DNA of 64,000 nt from Pantoea sp. 18069 (GCF_902706035.1 NZ_CACSJA010000023.1:1-64000); one strand, 5' to 3'; positions 44,003 through 52,886 are shown, numbered from the stretch's first letter. Notes: generated from the sequence alone by a model not told the origin. Numbers and translations are program-made.

Positions 44003-44989
44003 ATGAGTGATTCAGGACGGAATGTGCTGCGAAAAATGATTCAAGGCGCGCTGGCGCTGGCGTGCGTTGCGAGCGGCGCGGGCCTGCATGCCGAAGCCGC
44101 ATTTCCGAGCAAGCCGCTGACCTTGTACGTGGCGTTTGCGCCGGGCGGGGCGGGCGATATTGTTGCGCGCCTGGTGACGCGGAAGATGTCCGAGAGCATG
44201 GGGCAGCCCATCGTCATCGAGAACCGGCCCAGCCCGATGGTGGCCGTGCAAACCGTGCAGCGCGCCAAGCCCGACGGCTACACGATGGTCATGGCCGGCA
44301 GCGGCACGGCGCTGACCACCGGGCTTTTCAAGAAGCTGCCGTACGACCTGATGAAGGACTTTCGCCATGTCTCGTCGTTGTCCACTTTCGATCTGGCACT
44401 GATCACCGGTACCGAGTCGGGCTTCAAGTCGGTGGCGGACGTGGTGGCGTATGCAAAGGCCCATCCGGGCAAGCTGAACATCGGCACCGTTCGCGTAGGC
44501 AGCACGCAGAACTTGTCCGCAGAGATGTTCAAGTCGATGGCCGGCATCGACGCCTTGATTATTCCGTATCGCACCACCGCCGAAGTGATGTCCGGCCTGC
44601 GCAGCAAGGACATCCAGGTGGGCCTGGAGATGGTTCCGCCGCTGCTCGGCCAGATTGCCGGCGGCAGCGTCCGTCTGCTGGCTGTCAGCTCCCTGCAGCG
44701 CTACCAGGACCTGCCTGATGTCCCAACGCTCGACGAAAGCGGCGTGAAGGGCTATGAATCCGGATCCTGGAATGGCGTGAGCGTGCCCGCCGGCACGCCG
44801 ACGACCATCGTCAACCGACTGGCGAGCGAAATCGCCAAGGCGGTCAATTCGCCGGAGGTCCAGAAGGAGCTGCTGAGCATGGGAATGCGGCCCGACAGGA
44901 GCTCGCCGGAACTGATGACCAAACGCATGCAAGGCGATATCGACAAATGGCGCGGCGTCATCAAGGCCGCAAATATTCCCCTGCAATGA
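44003..44989 (+). CDS. Bug/TctC-family periplasmic binding protein
   Basis: The protein has 328 residues. A signal peptide (LRKMIQGALALACVASGAGLHAEA) is followed by the Bug fold: the pterin-like start FPSKPLTLYVAFAPGGAGDIVARL, the omega-loop region VIENRPSPMVAV and the mid-lobe AYAKAHPGKLNIGTV. The start at 44003 has GAGAGACA shortly upstream. Bug proteins are the receptors of TctAB-type transporters but are very often solitary in Burkholderiales, as here: no TctA or TctB gene is present. It probably binds a carboxylated compound fed to the adjacent catabolic cluster. Confidence 0.9.
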   Translation: MSDSGRNVLRKMIQGALALACVASGAGLHAEAAFPSKPLTLYVAFAPGGAGDIVARLVTRKMSESMGQPIVIENRPSPMVAVQTVQRAKPDGYTMVMAGSGTALTTGLFKKLPYDLMKDFRHVSSLSTFDLALITGTESGFKSVADVVAYAKAHPGKLNIGTVRVGSTQNLSAEMFKSMAGIDALIIPYRTTAEVMSGLRSKDIQVGLEMVPPLLGQIAGGSVRLLAVSSLQRYQDLPDVPTLDESGVKGYESGSWNGVSVPAGTPTTIVNRLASEIAKAVNSPEVQKELLSMGMRPDRSSPELMTKRMQGDIDKWRGVIKAANIPLQ

Positions 44990-45128
44990 GTTGAGCGCAA
45001 CGGTCCGGATGGCTTGAGCTGGCCTGTCCCAACCGCTGGCCCAAGCCGCCAGAAGCTTCATGCGATCGATCCCCCATAACACCAACCGAGACAAGCCGGA
45101 TGCAACGCCCGTTGCGCCGGTCAACACA

Positions 45129-46214
45129 ATGAAACCAAAAAGCAAATATCTGCGTTCCACATGGGTGCTGGCAGGCATGCTGGCAATCATCAGCCCGGCT
45201 GCCAACGCGCAATCTTCACTCACCGTATTCGGTGTGATGGACTTGGGAGTGCGCCGCACCAATACCGACCATGTCGGGCATGTGCTTTCGATGGCAAGCG
45301 GCGCCCACACCAGCAGCCGCTACGGCGTTCGCGGTCGCGAAGATCTGGGCGGCGGCTTGAGCGCTTCGTTCTGGCTCGAGTCCTTTCTCAGCGCCGACAC
45401 GGGGGCGGTGACTCCCGCAGGCTTTCAACGCCGCTCCACATTGAGCCTTTCGCATACTGAGTGGGGTGAGCTGCGCATGGGGCGCGATTTCACGCCGACG
45501 CATTCGAACTGGGCGCGCTTCGATCCGTTCAACTACGTGGGGATTGGCTCGGTGCAGTTGTTCTCTCTGAGTGCAACCGGCAGCACGCCGGCCACCGCGG
45601 CTTTCGGCAGCAATGCCAACAGCATCCAGCGTTCCAGCAATGCCATTCAGTATCTGTTGCCGCGCAATAGCTGGGGTCTGGAGGGCGGCATCACCAAGTC
45701 GTTCGGTGAAGGCAATGTGTCGGCCAGCGATCAGCATTCGTCGATTGGCGCACGACTGGGCGTGAACCTGGGGCCGGTATTTGTCTCTGCAGCGAGCTAT
45801 ACGACGCATGACGACAAGACCATTTCCGACTTCAAGGACCGCGCGGTGGCGGCGTCGTGGAACGCCGGATTCGTCAAGCTTTCGGGGGGCGTGCGCCGCT
45901 TCGAGTACCAGCAGGCGACGCAGAGCAACTACCTTCTTGCCGCAGTGGTTCCGTTTGGTGCGCATGAGGTGAAGTTCTCGTTCAATCGCGCAAAGATGGG
46001 CGGCACGGCGGGGGCCACGGCTATTCAGGGTGACGGCGCGGATCAGCTGGCACTGGGCTATGTGTACCGCCTGTCCAAGCGCACGGCGGCCTACGCCACG
46101 GCGGCCACCATGCGAGACAAGGGCAATGCGCGCTTCGTCATTCCAGGCGCACCGGCAGGCACGGCGGGCGCCCGCTCGCAGGGCTTCGAGTTCGGCATGA
46201 ATCACGAATTCTGA
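45129..46214 (+). CDS. Gram-negative porin (Omp32/OmpC-like)
   Basis: The protein has 361 residues. The signal peptide is MKPKSKYLRSTWVLAGMLAIISPAANAQ, and the mature part starts SSLTVFGVMDLGVRR, the classic first strand of betaproteobacterial 16-stranded porins. GREDLGGGLSASFWLES and LSHTEWGELRMGRDFTP are family segments around the constriction loop, and the protein ends with the required C-terminal Phe (GFEFGMNHEF). It forms a trimeric outer-membrane channel, possibly for anionic substrates. It lies between the binding protein and the catabolic operon, which suggests a role in substrate entry. Confidence 0.92.
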   Translation: MKPKSKYLRSTWVLAGMLAIISPAANAQSSLTVFGVMDLGVRRTNTDHVGHVLSMASGAHTSSRYGVRGREDLGGGLSASFWLESFLSADTGAVTPAGFQRRSTLSLSHTEWGELRMGRDFTPTHSNWARFDPFNYVGIGSVQLFSLSATGSTPATAAFGSNANSIQRSSNAIQYLLPRNSWGLEGGITKSFGEGNVSASDQHSSIGARLGVNLGPVFVSAASYTTHDDKTISDFKDRAVAASWNAGFVKLSGGVRRFEYQQATQSNYLLAAVVPFGAHEVKFSFNRAKMGGTAGATAIQGDGADQLALGYVYRLSKRTAAYATAATMRDKGNARFVIPGAPAGTAGARSQGFEFGMNHEF

Positions 46215-46375
46215 CGCGCAAATCCTTCACGCAATTGAGCCGTCCGGCAACCCCGTGCCATGCGCGTTCGCGTGGCTGCGAGCCATGTTTTTCATGGCCG
46301 CGCGCAAGGTTTCAAGGCTGTTGCCTCGGGTTTGCCCGTGTGTGCCTGCCTGGCGTTTCTCATCGGCAGGAAGTC

Positions 46376-46456
46376 GGAAAAGTACCAGTGAATGTTTTTT
46401 TTGTGTAGTGGCTAAACGCCCCGCCTTTCATATTCTTTCAACCCATAGAGCGACAT
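46376..46456 (+). promoter_or_regulatory. Activator-type promoter of the catabolic operon (copy 1 of shared 80-bp block)
   Basis: Elements in order: GGAAAAGTACCAGTGAAT, 5 nt, TTTTGTG, 2 nt, GTGGC at the -35 position, then TATTCT (46431-46436) as -10 and CATAGAGCGACAT. The predicted transcript starts ~75 nt before the TTG start codon. The same arrangement recurs at 61603-61682. The GTGGC -35 is poor, fitting an activator-dependent promoter. The rest of the 304-bp gap (46215-46518) holds only a small hairpin (46282-46298, GCCATG/CATGGC). Confidence 0.65.
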
Positions 46457-46518
46457 CGCCGATGTGCCGAGCAACCGAAAAGGTTGCGGCCAAAACCAAG
46501 ATCCCAAGGAGTACGAAG

Positions 46519-47490
46519 TTGTCCAAGAAAGTGCCTCTCAAAATTGCCATCGCGGAGCATCCGCATACCTCGGCAATCCGCAACGGTTCCATTCCGATTG
46601 AAGGCGTCGAGCCCGAGTTCGTCACCGTCAAACCGCAGATTGGCGCCTTCCGCCGCATGGTGCGCGATGTGGAGTTCGATGTCTGCGAACTCGCTCCCAC
46701 TACCTACATCATTGCGCGTGCCTACGGTGCGCCGTTCGTTGCCTTGCCGGTGTTCGTGGTGCGCCGTTTCCACCATGGCGGTCTGCTGGTGCGCCCTGAT
46801 GCGGGCATCAGGACACCGAAGGACCTGGAGGGCAAGAAGGTGGGCGTGCGCGCCTACTCGGTGACTACGGGCGTGTGGACACGTCAGGTGCTGATGGACG
46901 AATTCGGTCTCGATTCCTCCAAGGTGACCTGGGTGGTGGACGATGAGGAACACGTCACGCAACTCAAGCTGCCATCGAACGTGATTCACGCACCCGAAGG
47001 GACTTCGCTCGCCGACATGATGGCCAGCGGCGAACTGGTGGGCGGCTTTGCCGCCGCCGCGGGCATCGGCCGCACCGGCGCACCCACCGGCGGCTGGAAG
47101 GAAGTGGAGGCCGACTATCCCGATCTGCTGCCCAACGCGGCAGAACTGGAAACCGAATACTTCGCACGCACAGGCATTTATCCGATGCACGGCACGATCG
47201 TCGTGAAGGATTCCGTGCTCGCCGAGAACCCCTGGATCGCCAGGTCGCTCTACAACGCATTCGATCAGGCCAAGCAGGAATGGCTTGCGCGCCTGAACTC
47301 CGGCGAGGCGAGCACCGATGGCGACAAGAAATACCGCGCGTTGCAGAAGATCGTCGGCAACGACCCGCTGCCCTACGGCCTGCAGGAAAACCTCAAGACC
47401 ATCGAAGCGCTGGAAGCCACGGCATTCAAGCAGGGCCTCACGCCGCGTCGCATGTCCGTCGGCGAGCTGTTCGTCGACCCGCAAGCCTGA
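46519..47490 (+). CDS. 4,5-dihydroxyphthalate decarboxylase-like protein (first copy)
   Basis: The protein has 323 residues from the TTG at 46519 (MSKKVPLKIAIAEHPHTSAI), chosen because AAGGAG ends 7 bp upstream; the ATG at 46462 lacks such a site. The fold is that of a periplasmic-binding-protein-like enzyme without signal peptide. Family markers are AFRRMVRDVEFDVCELAPTTY, VVRRFHHGGLLV and VGVRAYSVTTGVWTRQ. Characterised relatives (Pht5/PhtD) remove a carboxyl group from 4,5-dihydroxyphthalate to give protocatechuate. It heads the catabolic operon. A paralogue lies at 52948. The substrate may be a different hydroxylated phthalate-like acid. Confidence 0.8.
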   Translation: MSKKVPLKIAIAEHPHTSAIRNGSIPIEGVEPEFVTVKPQIGAFRRMVRDVEFDVCELAPTTYIIARAYGAPFVALPVFVVRRFHHGGLLVRPDAGIRTPKDLEGKKVGVRAYSVTTGVWTRQVLMDEFGLDSSKVTWVVDDEEHVTQLKLPSNVIHAPEGTSLADMMASGELVGGFAAAAGIGRTGAPTGGWKEVEADYPDLLPNAAELETEYFARTGIYPMHGTIVVKDSVLAENPWIARSLYNAFDQAKQEWLARLNSGEASTDGDKKYRALQKIVGNDPLPYGLQENLKTIEALEATAFKQGLTPRRMSVGELFVDPQA

Positions 47491-47509
47491 ATAACGGGAG
47501 AAGAGAAAA

Positions 47510-48562
47510 ATGATCATTGATTGCCACGGTCACTTCACCACCGTTCCCGCGTCGTTTCGCGCCTGGCGTGCCAAGCAGGTGGAGTGCGCCGACAACCCTG
47601 CGGGCGCACCTTCGCGTGCCCAGGCGCATGTCAGCGACGACGAAATCCGCGACGCCATCGGCAACGGCCAGCTCAGGCTGCAGCGCGAACGCGGAAGCGA
47701 CTTGACGCTGTTCTCGCCCATCGCCGGCCTGATGAGCCACCACCTCGGCAACGAGCGCACCTCCCTGGAGTGGGCCGAGGTTTCCAACGACCTGGTACGC
47801 CGCGTCTGCGATCTCTATCCCGACAACTTCGCGCCCGTTTGCCAATTGCCGCAGTCGCCGGGCGCCGCGCCCGGAAACTCGATTCCCGAGCTGCGTCGGT
47901 GCGTGCAAGAGTTGGGCTTTGTCGGCTGCAACCTGAACCCCGATCCCACCGGCGGCTACTGGACCGGCACGCCCATGACGGACCGCGAGTGGTACCCGCT
48001 CTACGAAGCGCTGTGCGAGTTGGACGTGCCGGCGATGATTCACGTGGCTGCATCGTGCAACCCATGCTTTCATGGCACAGGCGCGCATTACCTGAATGCC
48101 GATACCTCCGTGTTCATGCAATTGCTGCAGGGCGATCTGTTCAAGGATTTCCCAACGCTGCGCATGGTGATACCGCATGGCGGCGGCGCCGTGCCCTATC
48201 ACTGGGGCCGCTATCGCGGCATGTCGCTGGAGTTGGCGAATCGTCCGCTCGAAGGCCTGCTCGACAACATCTTCTTCGACACCTGCGTCTATCACCATCC
48301 AGGCGTGGAACTGCTCACCAAGGTGGTGCCGACGAGCAACGTGATGTTCGGCTCCGAGATGATCGGCGCCGTGCGAGGCCGGGATCCGAAAACCGGCCAC
48401 TACTTCGATGACACCAAGCGCTACATCGACGACTGCACCGCGCTGTCCGACGCGGATCGCCTGGCCATCTTCGAAGGCAATGCGCGCCGTGTCTATCCGC
48501 GCCTGGACGCCCAACTCAACGCCCGTGGCAAGCAGCTCGGCGCTGCACTGGAGACAGCATGA
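47510..48562 (+). CDS. Amidohydrolase, LigJ-like 4-oxalomesaconate hydratase
   Basis: The protein has 350 residues. The metal-site start MIIDCHGHFTT (HxH) matches LigJ-type enzymes, which in Sphingobium hydrate 4-oxalomesaconate to 4-carboxy-4-hydroxy-2-oxoadipate although they have an amidohydrolase fold. Further ligand candidates are AMIHVAASCN, VIPHGGGAVPYHWGR and MFGSEMIG. Length fits LigJ (about 340). Other members of the family decarboxylate related acids (ACMSD type), so the call is probable, not proven. It lies 19 bp after the decarboxylase-like gene and overlaps the next gene by 4 bp. Confidence 0.78.
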   Translation: MIIDCHGHFTTVPASFRAWRAKQVECADNPAGAPSRAQAHVSDDEIRDAIGNGQLRLQRERGSDLTLFSPIAGLMSHHLGNERTSLEWAEVSNDLVRRVCDLYPDNFAPVCQLPQSPGAAPGNSIPELRRCVQELGFVGCNLNPDPTGGYWTGTPMTDREWYPLYEALCELDVPAMIHVAASCNPCFHGTGAHYLNADTSVFMQLLQGDLFKDFPTLRMVIPHGGGAVPYHWGRYRGMSLELANRPLEGLLDNIFFDTCVYHHPGVELLTKVVPTSNVMFGSEMIGAVRGRDPKTGHYFDDTKRYIDDCTALSDADRLAIFEGNARRVYPRLDAQLNARGKQLGAALETA

Positions 48563-49404
48563 ACTACATCGACATTCATCCGCACATCATCTCCGACGAC
48601 GAAAAGCGCTACCCGCTTGCGCCGCTGTTCGGCAAGCGATCGGACTGGTCGCGCGAGCGCCCCAGCACCGTCGAGATGCTGATTGCCGCAATGGACGAAG
48701 CCGGCGTTGCCAAGGCGGCGGTCGTGCACTCGTCAACCACCTACGGCTTTGACAATTCCTATGTGGTGGATGGCTGCAATCAGCATGCAGACCGCCTGGT
48801 GGCGGTGGGCTCGGTCGACATGCTGGGCGACAACGTCGAGCAGGTCGTGCGCGACTGGGCGGACAAGCGTCTTGCGGGCCTGCGCATATTCACTGGCGGC
48901 TCCACCAAGGATTTCGATCCCAGCGAGCTGGACAATCCCAAGTCCTTCAGGGCCTGGGAGGTGATTGCCGAGCTGGGCCTGCCCATGTGCATCCAGACCG
49001 GCCCCATCGGCCTGCCGCAGGTGCGCATGCTGGCCGAGAGATTCCCGAAGGTGAACATCATCCTGGACCACCTGGGCCGACCGGATGTTCTTGACGGCGC
49101 GCCATACCGCAACGCGCAAAGCCTTTTCGACCTGGGCGATCTGCCCAATCTCTACATGAAGATCACGCCCCGCATTTTCGGCGACGTGAAGAAGGACAAG
49201 GCCAGCGCCGAGACTTTCTTCCCGCGTGTGGTCGAGGCTTTCGGGGCGCAGCGAATGGCGTGGGGCTCCAACTTCCCCACGTCACCGGGCACGCTCAAGG
49301 AAATCCTGGCAACGGCAGAAGAAGGGCTGGCCTGCCTGAGCGCGCAGGAGCGTGCGTGGGTGTTTGGAAAGACGGCGGCAACGCTCTATCCCATGCTGGC
49401 GTGA
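48559..49404 (+). CDS. Amidohydrolase of the COG3618 lactonase / PDC hydrolase group
   Basis: This 281-residue TIM-barrel hydrolase starts MNYIDIHPHIISDDEKRYPL (HxH). MCIQTGPIGLPQ, IILDHLGRPD and AWGSNFPTS follow; Asn in GSNFP is usual in the COG3618 lactonases. Relatives include 2-pyrone-4,6-dicarboxylate hydrolase (LigI) and L-fucono- and L-rhamnonolactonases. In this neighbourhood a pyrone-dicarboxylate lactonase making 4-oxalomesaconate for the preceding LigJ-like hydratase is the best guess. Its ATG overlaps the hydratase stop, so the two are translationally coupled. Confidence 0.75.
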   Translation: MNYIDIHPHIISDDEKRYPLAPLFGKRSDWSRERPSTVEMLIAAMDEAGVAKAAVVHSSTTYGFDNSYVVDGCNQHADRLVAVGSVDMLGDNVEQVVRDWADKRLAGLRIFTGGSTKDFDPSELDNPKSFRAWEVIAELGLPMCIQTGPIGLPQVRMLAERFPKVNIILDHLGRPDVLDGAPYRNAQSLFDLGDLPNLYMKITPRIFGDVKKDKASAETFFPRVVEAFGAQRMAWGSNFPTSPGTLKEILATAEEGLACLSAQERAWVFGKTAATLYPMLA

Positions 49405-49437
49405 TGAATGAAGGCTTGAGAGTTCTTGGTTGAAACA

Positions 49438-49472
49438 GTGGCGGTGGTGTGCATGAATGCTGCCGCCGCCAC
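49438..49472 (+). other. Stem-loop just upstream of the MFS gene
   Basis: GTGGCGGTGG pairs with CCGCCGCCAC (one G-U) across a ~15-nt loop, 17 bp before the MFS start codon. Only a poor, A-rich ribosome binding region follows. It may lower or gate translation of the transporter, or stop transcription on the opposite strand. Confidence 0.4.
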
Positions 49473-49489
49473 ATAAAAAAGAGAAAAAA

Positions 49490-50818
49490 ATGGAGACAAG
49501 CACAGTAGAGAAGAAGCAGGGGGCCGCGTACCCCTGGATCATCCTGGCCCTGTTGTCGATGGGGCTGCTGATCGCGTTCGTGGACCGAACCAGCCTGTCG
49601 TCCGCACTCGCCGACAAGAACTTTGTCCGCGACTTCGCGCTCACCAGCGTAGATCGCGGTTGGCTCAACTCGGCATTTTTCTGGACCTATGGCTTGATGC
49701 AATTGCCCATGGGCTGGTTGGTGGATCGCTATGGCGTGAAGTGGCCGTACACGGTGTGCTTTTGCATCTGGTGCCTGGCCACCGCAGCGACGGGCATGGT
49801 GACTGCGTTGGCCGCTTTGCTGCTCATGCGCCTGTTGATTGGTGCGGCGGAAGCCGTGGTGATTCCCGCCAGCTACCGCTGGATAGGCAACAACTTCGGT
49901 GAGAACCACAAGGGGTTTGCGGTCGGGTTGTTCGCCATGGGCGGCAAGTTCGGCCCCGCGATAGGTGCGCCGATTGCCGCCTGGTTCATCGTGAGCTACT
50001 CGTGGAAGTTCATGTTTCTGGTGACTGGCGTCGTTGGCTTGCTGTGGCTTGTGCCATGGCTCTACATGGTGCGCAACGATTTTCCGTCGAAGACGGAACT
50101 CGCCACGGCAAAGCGCAGGGCTTCATCCGTCACCTTGAGAAATATTCTGGCGAGCCCCGTGGTCTGGGGCGGCATGATCAACAACTTCTGCTACGGCTAC
50201 TTCACGTTCTACTGCATGACGTGGATGCCCGCCTACCTGGTGGAGCAGCGCGGCTTGACGCTGCAGAAGTCGGGGCTGTTCACCTTCTTCAGCTTTGCCG
50301 GCATCGCGCTCATGGCCACGTTTGGAGGCTGGGCGGCGGATCGCATCATTGCCCGCGGTCACAACGCGGTACGGGTGCGCAAGGCATTCGTTGTGGCGGG
50401 CTTCATCGGCGGCAGCACCGTGCTGCTTGGTGCGTTCACCGAATCGCTTCAGGCTGCGCTGTTCTGGAACGTGCTGTCGCTCTCCATTCTGGGGCTGGCC
50501 ACGGCAAACAACCTGGCGCTGTGCAAGCTCACCCTGATTCCCAAGCAGGCGATTGGCCTGACGACCGGCGTGCAGCAGTTGGCGACCAGTCTGGCGGGCG
50601 GCATTTCCGCAAGTCTCTCGGGCTGGCTGCTTCATGTGAGCGGCAACTATGACCTGCCGATGATGGTGATCTTCGTATTCCTGCTGATCGGTGCAACCAG
50701 CACGCTGGTTTTGCTGCAACCCAAATGGGCGCCGAAGGTCAGCGAAGAGAAGGCCGAACCCAGCCCCTCTTCGCCGGGACCAGGCATTGCCAAACCCGCA
50801 GCCTCCACGGCCCATTGA
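49490..50818 (+). CDS. MFS transporter, anion:cation symporter type
   Basis: This 442-residue inner-membrane protein has 12 predicted helices. Helix 1 with the family Asp-Arg (LLIAFVDRTSLSSAL), loop 2-3 with GWLVDRYGVKW and helices 4-5 with MRLLIGAAEAVVIPASYRWIGNNF are typical of the ACS family, which includes phthalate (OphD) and hexuronate carriers. It should import the anionic substrate of the cluster. The start at 49490 is used because the upstream extension is charged and weakly supported. The C-terminal ~25 residues are Pro/Ser rich and cytoplasmic. Confidence 0.9.
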   Translation: METSTVEKKQGAAYPWIILALLSMGLLIAFVDRTSLSSALADKNFVRDFALTSVDRGWLNSAFFWTYGLMQLPMGWLVDRYGVKWPYTVCFCIWCLATAATGMVTALAALLLMRLLIGAAEAVVIPASYRWIGNNFGENHKGFAVGLFAMGGKFGPAIGAPIAAWFIVSYSWKFMFLVTGVVGLLWLVPWLYMVRNDFPSKTELATAKRRASSVTLRNILASPVVWGGMINNFCYGYFTFYCMTWMPAYLVEQRGLTLQKSGLFTFFSFAGIALMATFGGWAADRIIARGHNAVRVRKAFVVAGFIGGSTVLLGAFTESLQAALFWNVLSLSILGLATANNLALCKLTLIPKQAIGLTTGVQQLATSLAGGISASLSGWLLHVSGNYDLPMMVIFVFLLIGATSTLVLLQPKWAPKVSEEKAEPSPSSPGPGIAKPAASTAH

Positions 50819-50864
50819 TTGCGTGAACGGCGCCTAGGCGCGCCCAGGACTTTTCGTTCATTTT

Positions 50865-50903
50865 CCCCCGCAAAAAACGACAGACCGAAGGCTGTCGCGG
50901 GGG
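50865..50903 (+). other. Leader stem-loop before the dioxygenase gene
   Basis: Nested stems CCCCCG/CGGGGG and CGACAG/CTGTCG, with CAAAAAA bulged out, lie 37 bp upstream of the dioxygenase start. No T tract follows (CCCCTTTG). It could be an internal attenuator or RNA-stability element within the operon. Confidence 0.4.
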
Positions 50904-50939
50904 CCCCTTTGTCTCAAATTTTCAAACGTTCAACAGCGT

Positions 50940-51926
50940 ATGGCAAAAATCGTATTCGGAATGGCAGTACCGCACAGCGGCATGCTCGGCCAGGCACCCG
51001 AGGACTGGCTGATCAATGGCGAGCGCGACCGCAACAATCCAGAGCTCTGGTATCAGAATCGCACCTGGACCTACCCGGAGCTGGAGGCGCACCGAGGTGC
51101 GGCATTCGAGAAGTATCTGACGCTCGAGGAGCGCACCGCGCGCTCCCGGCGTTGCCGTGCCGCACTCGATGAGATGGCCGCCGTGTATCGCCGCGCGAAC
51201 GTGGACGTGGCCATCATTCTGGGCAAGGACCAGAAGGAGATCTTCACCGATCACTCGCCTTCCATCGCCATCTATACCGGCCAGGAAGTGCACAACGGCC
51301 CACCACAGCGCGCCGTGTATGCACCCGATCACCACGTCACGCACCAGTGCCATCCGCAACTGGCCACCTACCTGATCAACCGGTTTCAGCGCGAAGACTT
51401 CGACCTGACCGACCTGTTCGCCTGGCCCGACAACGTGTGGATGAAGCCGCTGCCGGAATACCCCGTCGTTCCGCACGCATACAGCTTCGTCTACCACCAG
51501 ATCATGGGCGACAACCCGCCGCCGCATGTGCCGGTGATCATGAATTGCTTCTACCCGCCGACGCAGCCTTCGATGGCGCGCTGCATCGACTTCGGCCGCG
51601 TGCTGCGCGAGGCGATTGTCGAATGGCCCGAAGACCTGCGCGTGGGAATCATCGCCTCGGGCGGGCTCTCTCATTTCGTGAACGACGAAGCCTTCGATCA
51701 CCGGATCATGAAGATGCTGGCCGACTACGACTACGAAGGTCTGGCTGCTGTGGACGACCGCTCCTACCAGTCCGGCACTTCCGAAATCAAGCTCTATGTG
51801 AGCGTGATGAAGGCGCTGCAGGAGACCAGGGCGCAGATGACGCTGGTCGATTACGTGCCCTGCTGGCGCACGCCTGCGGGCACCGGCGAAGGCATGGGCT
51901 TCATGTACTGGAACGCCGCCGAATAG
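50940..51926 (+). CDS. LigB-fold extradiol ring-cleavage dioxygenase (gallate / 3-O-methylgallate type)
   Basis: This 328-residue class III extradiol dioxygenase is expected to bind Fe(II). The ligand His is at residue 12 (GMAVPHSGML), as in LigB. The ILGKDQKEIF region resembles the methylgallate enzymes. Other key sites are IIASGGLSHFVND (catalytic His) and YQSGTSEIK (candidate ligand Glu). There is no separate small LigA-like subunit gene nearby, so it may work alone, as gallate and 3-O-methylgallate dioxygenases do. Ring opening next to a carboxyl group would give 4-oxalomesaconate or pyrone-dicarboxylate, which suits the two amidohydrolases upstream. Confidence 0.82.
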   Translation: MAKIVFGMAVPHSGMLGQAPEDWLINGERDRNNPELWYQNRTWTYPELEAHRGAAFEKYLTLEERTARSRRCRAALDEMAAVYRRANVDVAIILGKDQKEIFTDHSPSIAIYTGQEVHNGPPQRAVYAPDHHVTHQCHPQLATYLINRFQREDFDLTDLFAWPDNVWMKPLPEYPVVPHAYSFVYHQIMGDNPPPHVPVIMNCFYPPTQPSMARCIDFGRVLREAIVEWPEDLRVGIIASGGLSHFVNDEAFDHRIMKMLADYDYEGLAAVDDRSYQSGTSEIKLYVSVMKALQETRAQMTLVDYVPCWRTPAGTGEGMGFMYWNAAE

Positions 51927-51959
51927 ACACCCAAGAAAACAGATATTGAAGGAAAAGAC

Positions 51960-52817
51960 ATGTCCCAAACCCGCCTCAACAACGTCATCCGCGTGCTGGA
52001 ATCCGGCAAGCCCGCATTCACCGCCTTCGCCAAACTCGACAAGCAGACGGCCATCGAAATGAGCGATGCTCCCTATGACGGCATCGTCTTCGAGATGGAG
52101 CACAACCCGTATGACGTGACCGCCTTCGGTGACGCACTGCAGTACATGCTCAACCGCAAGGAAATTGCGGAGTCGGGCTCGGTGGCGCCGCGCGTCACGC
52201 CGATTGCGCGTATTCCTGCCAACGGCGCGGAAATGAACCAGTCGTTCGCCAAGCAGGTGCTCGACCGTGGCGCCTATGGCGTGATCTGGCCCCATGTTGC
52301 CACGGTGGAGCAGGCCTACAACGCAGTGGCTTCGTGCCGCTATGCACGCCCGAAGAACGCGCCGCTCTATGAGCCCAGGGGCGTTCGCGGCGACGGCCCG
52401 GCGAATGCCTCGCGCTACTGGGGCTTGTCGATGGCCGACTACTACGAGAAGGCCGACGTGTGGCCGCTGGCGCCGCAGGGGGAAATCCTGGTGGGCCTGA
52501 TGTGCGAGAGCACGCAGGCGATTGAAAACCTGGACGACATTCTCGCCAACGTTCCCGGCATCGGTCTGATCCTCATCGGCGAGGGCGACCTGAGCCAGGA
52601 GCTGGGCCTGCCGCGCCAATACGAGCATCCCGAAGTGCTCGACGCGATGCGCAGGATCGTTGAAACCTGCCGCAAGCACAACGTGGTGGTGGGCAATCCG
52701 CACGTGACGGCCAAGAACCATCGCCGCCTGCTGTCCGAAGGCTATCGCTTCCTGATGTCCGCACCGCAGCGCACCTACGGCGTGGTCGGCATGGCGCGCG
52801 AGCTGGCGGGATATTGA
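51960..52817 (+). CDS. HpcH/HpaI-type aldolase
   Basis: This 285-residue class II pyruvate-type aldolase is of the HpcH/HpaI/citrate lyase beta family. Active-site features are FEMEHNPYD (after the first strand), VTPIARIPANG (substrate-binding Arg), GAYGVIWPHV, and VGLMCESTQAIENLDDI (metal-ligand Glu) with ILIGEGDLSQELG (metal-ligand Asp). It should cleave an oxo-acid into pyruvate plus a second product. In this operon 4-carboxy-4-hydroxy-2-oxoadipate is the likely substrate, giving pyruvate and oxaloacetate, in place of the unrelated LigK. It is 33 bp after the dioxygenase gene. Confidence 0.85.
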   Translation: MSQTRLNNVIRVLESGKPAFTAFAKLDKQTAIEMSDAPYDGIVFEMEHNPYDVTAFGDALQYMLNRKEIAESGSVAPRVTPIARIPANGAEMNQSFAKQVLDRGAYGVIWPHVATVEQAYNAVASCRYARPKNAPLYEPRGVRGDGPANASRYWGLSMADYYEKADVWPLAPQGEILVGLMCESTQAIENLDDILANVPGIGLILIGEGDLSQELGLPRQYEHPEVLDAMRRIVETCRKHNVVVGNPHVTAKNHRRLLSEGYRFLMSAPQRTYGVVGMARELAGY

Positions 52818-52886
52818 AGCGATGAACGCCGCCGCAGGCCTTGTCGAAACGCGCGCCGGCAGCGGCCGGCAGGCCCGGCCCGCGAC

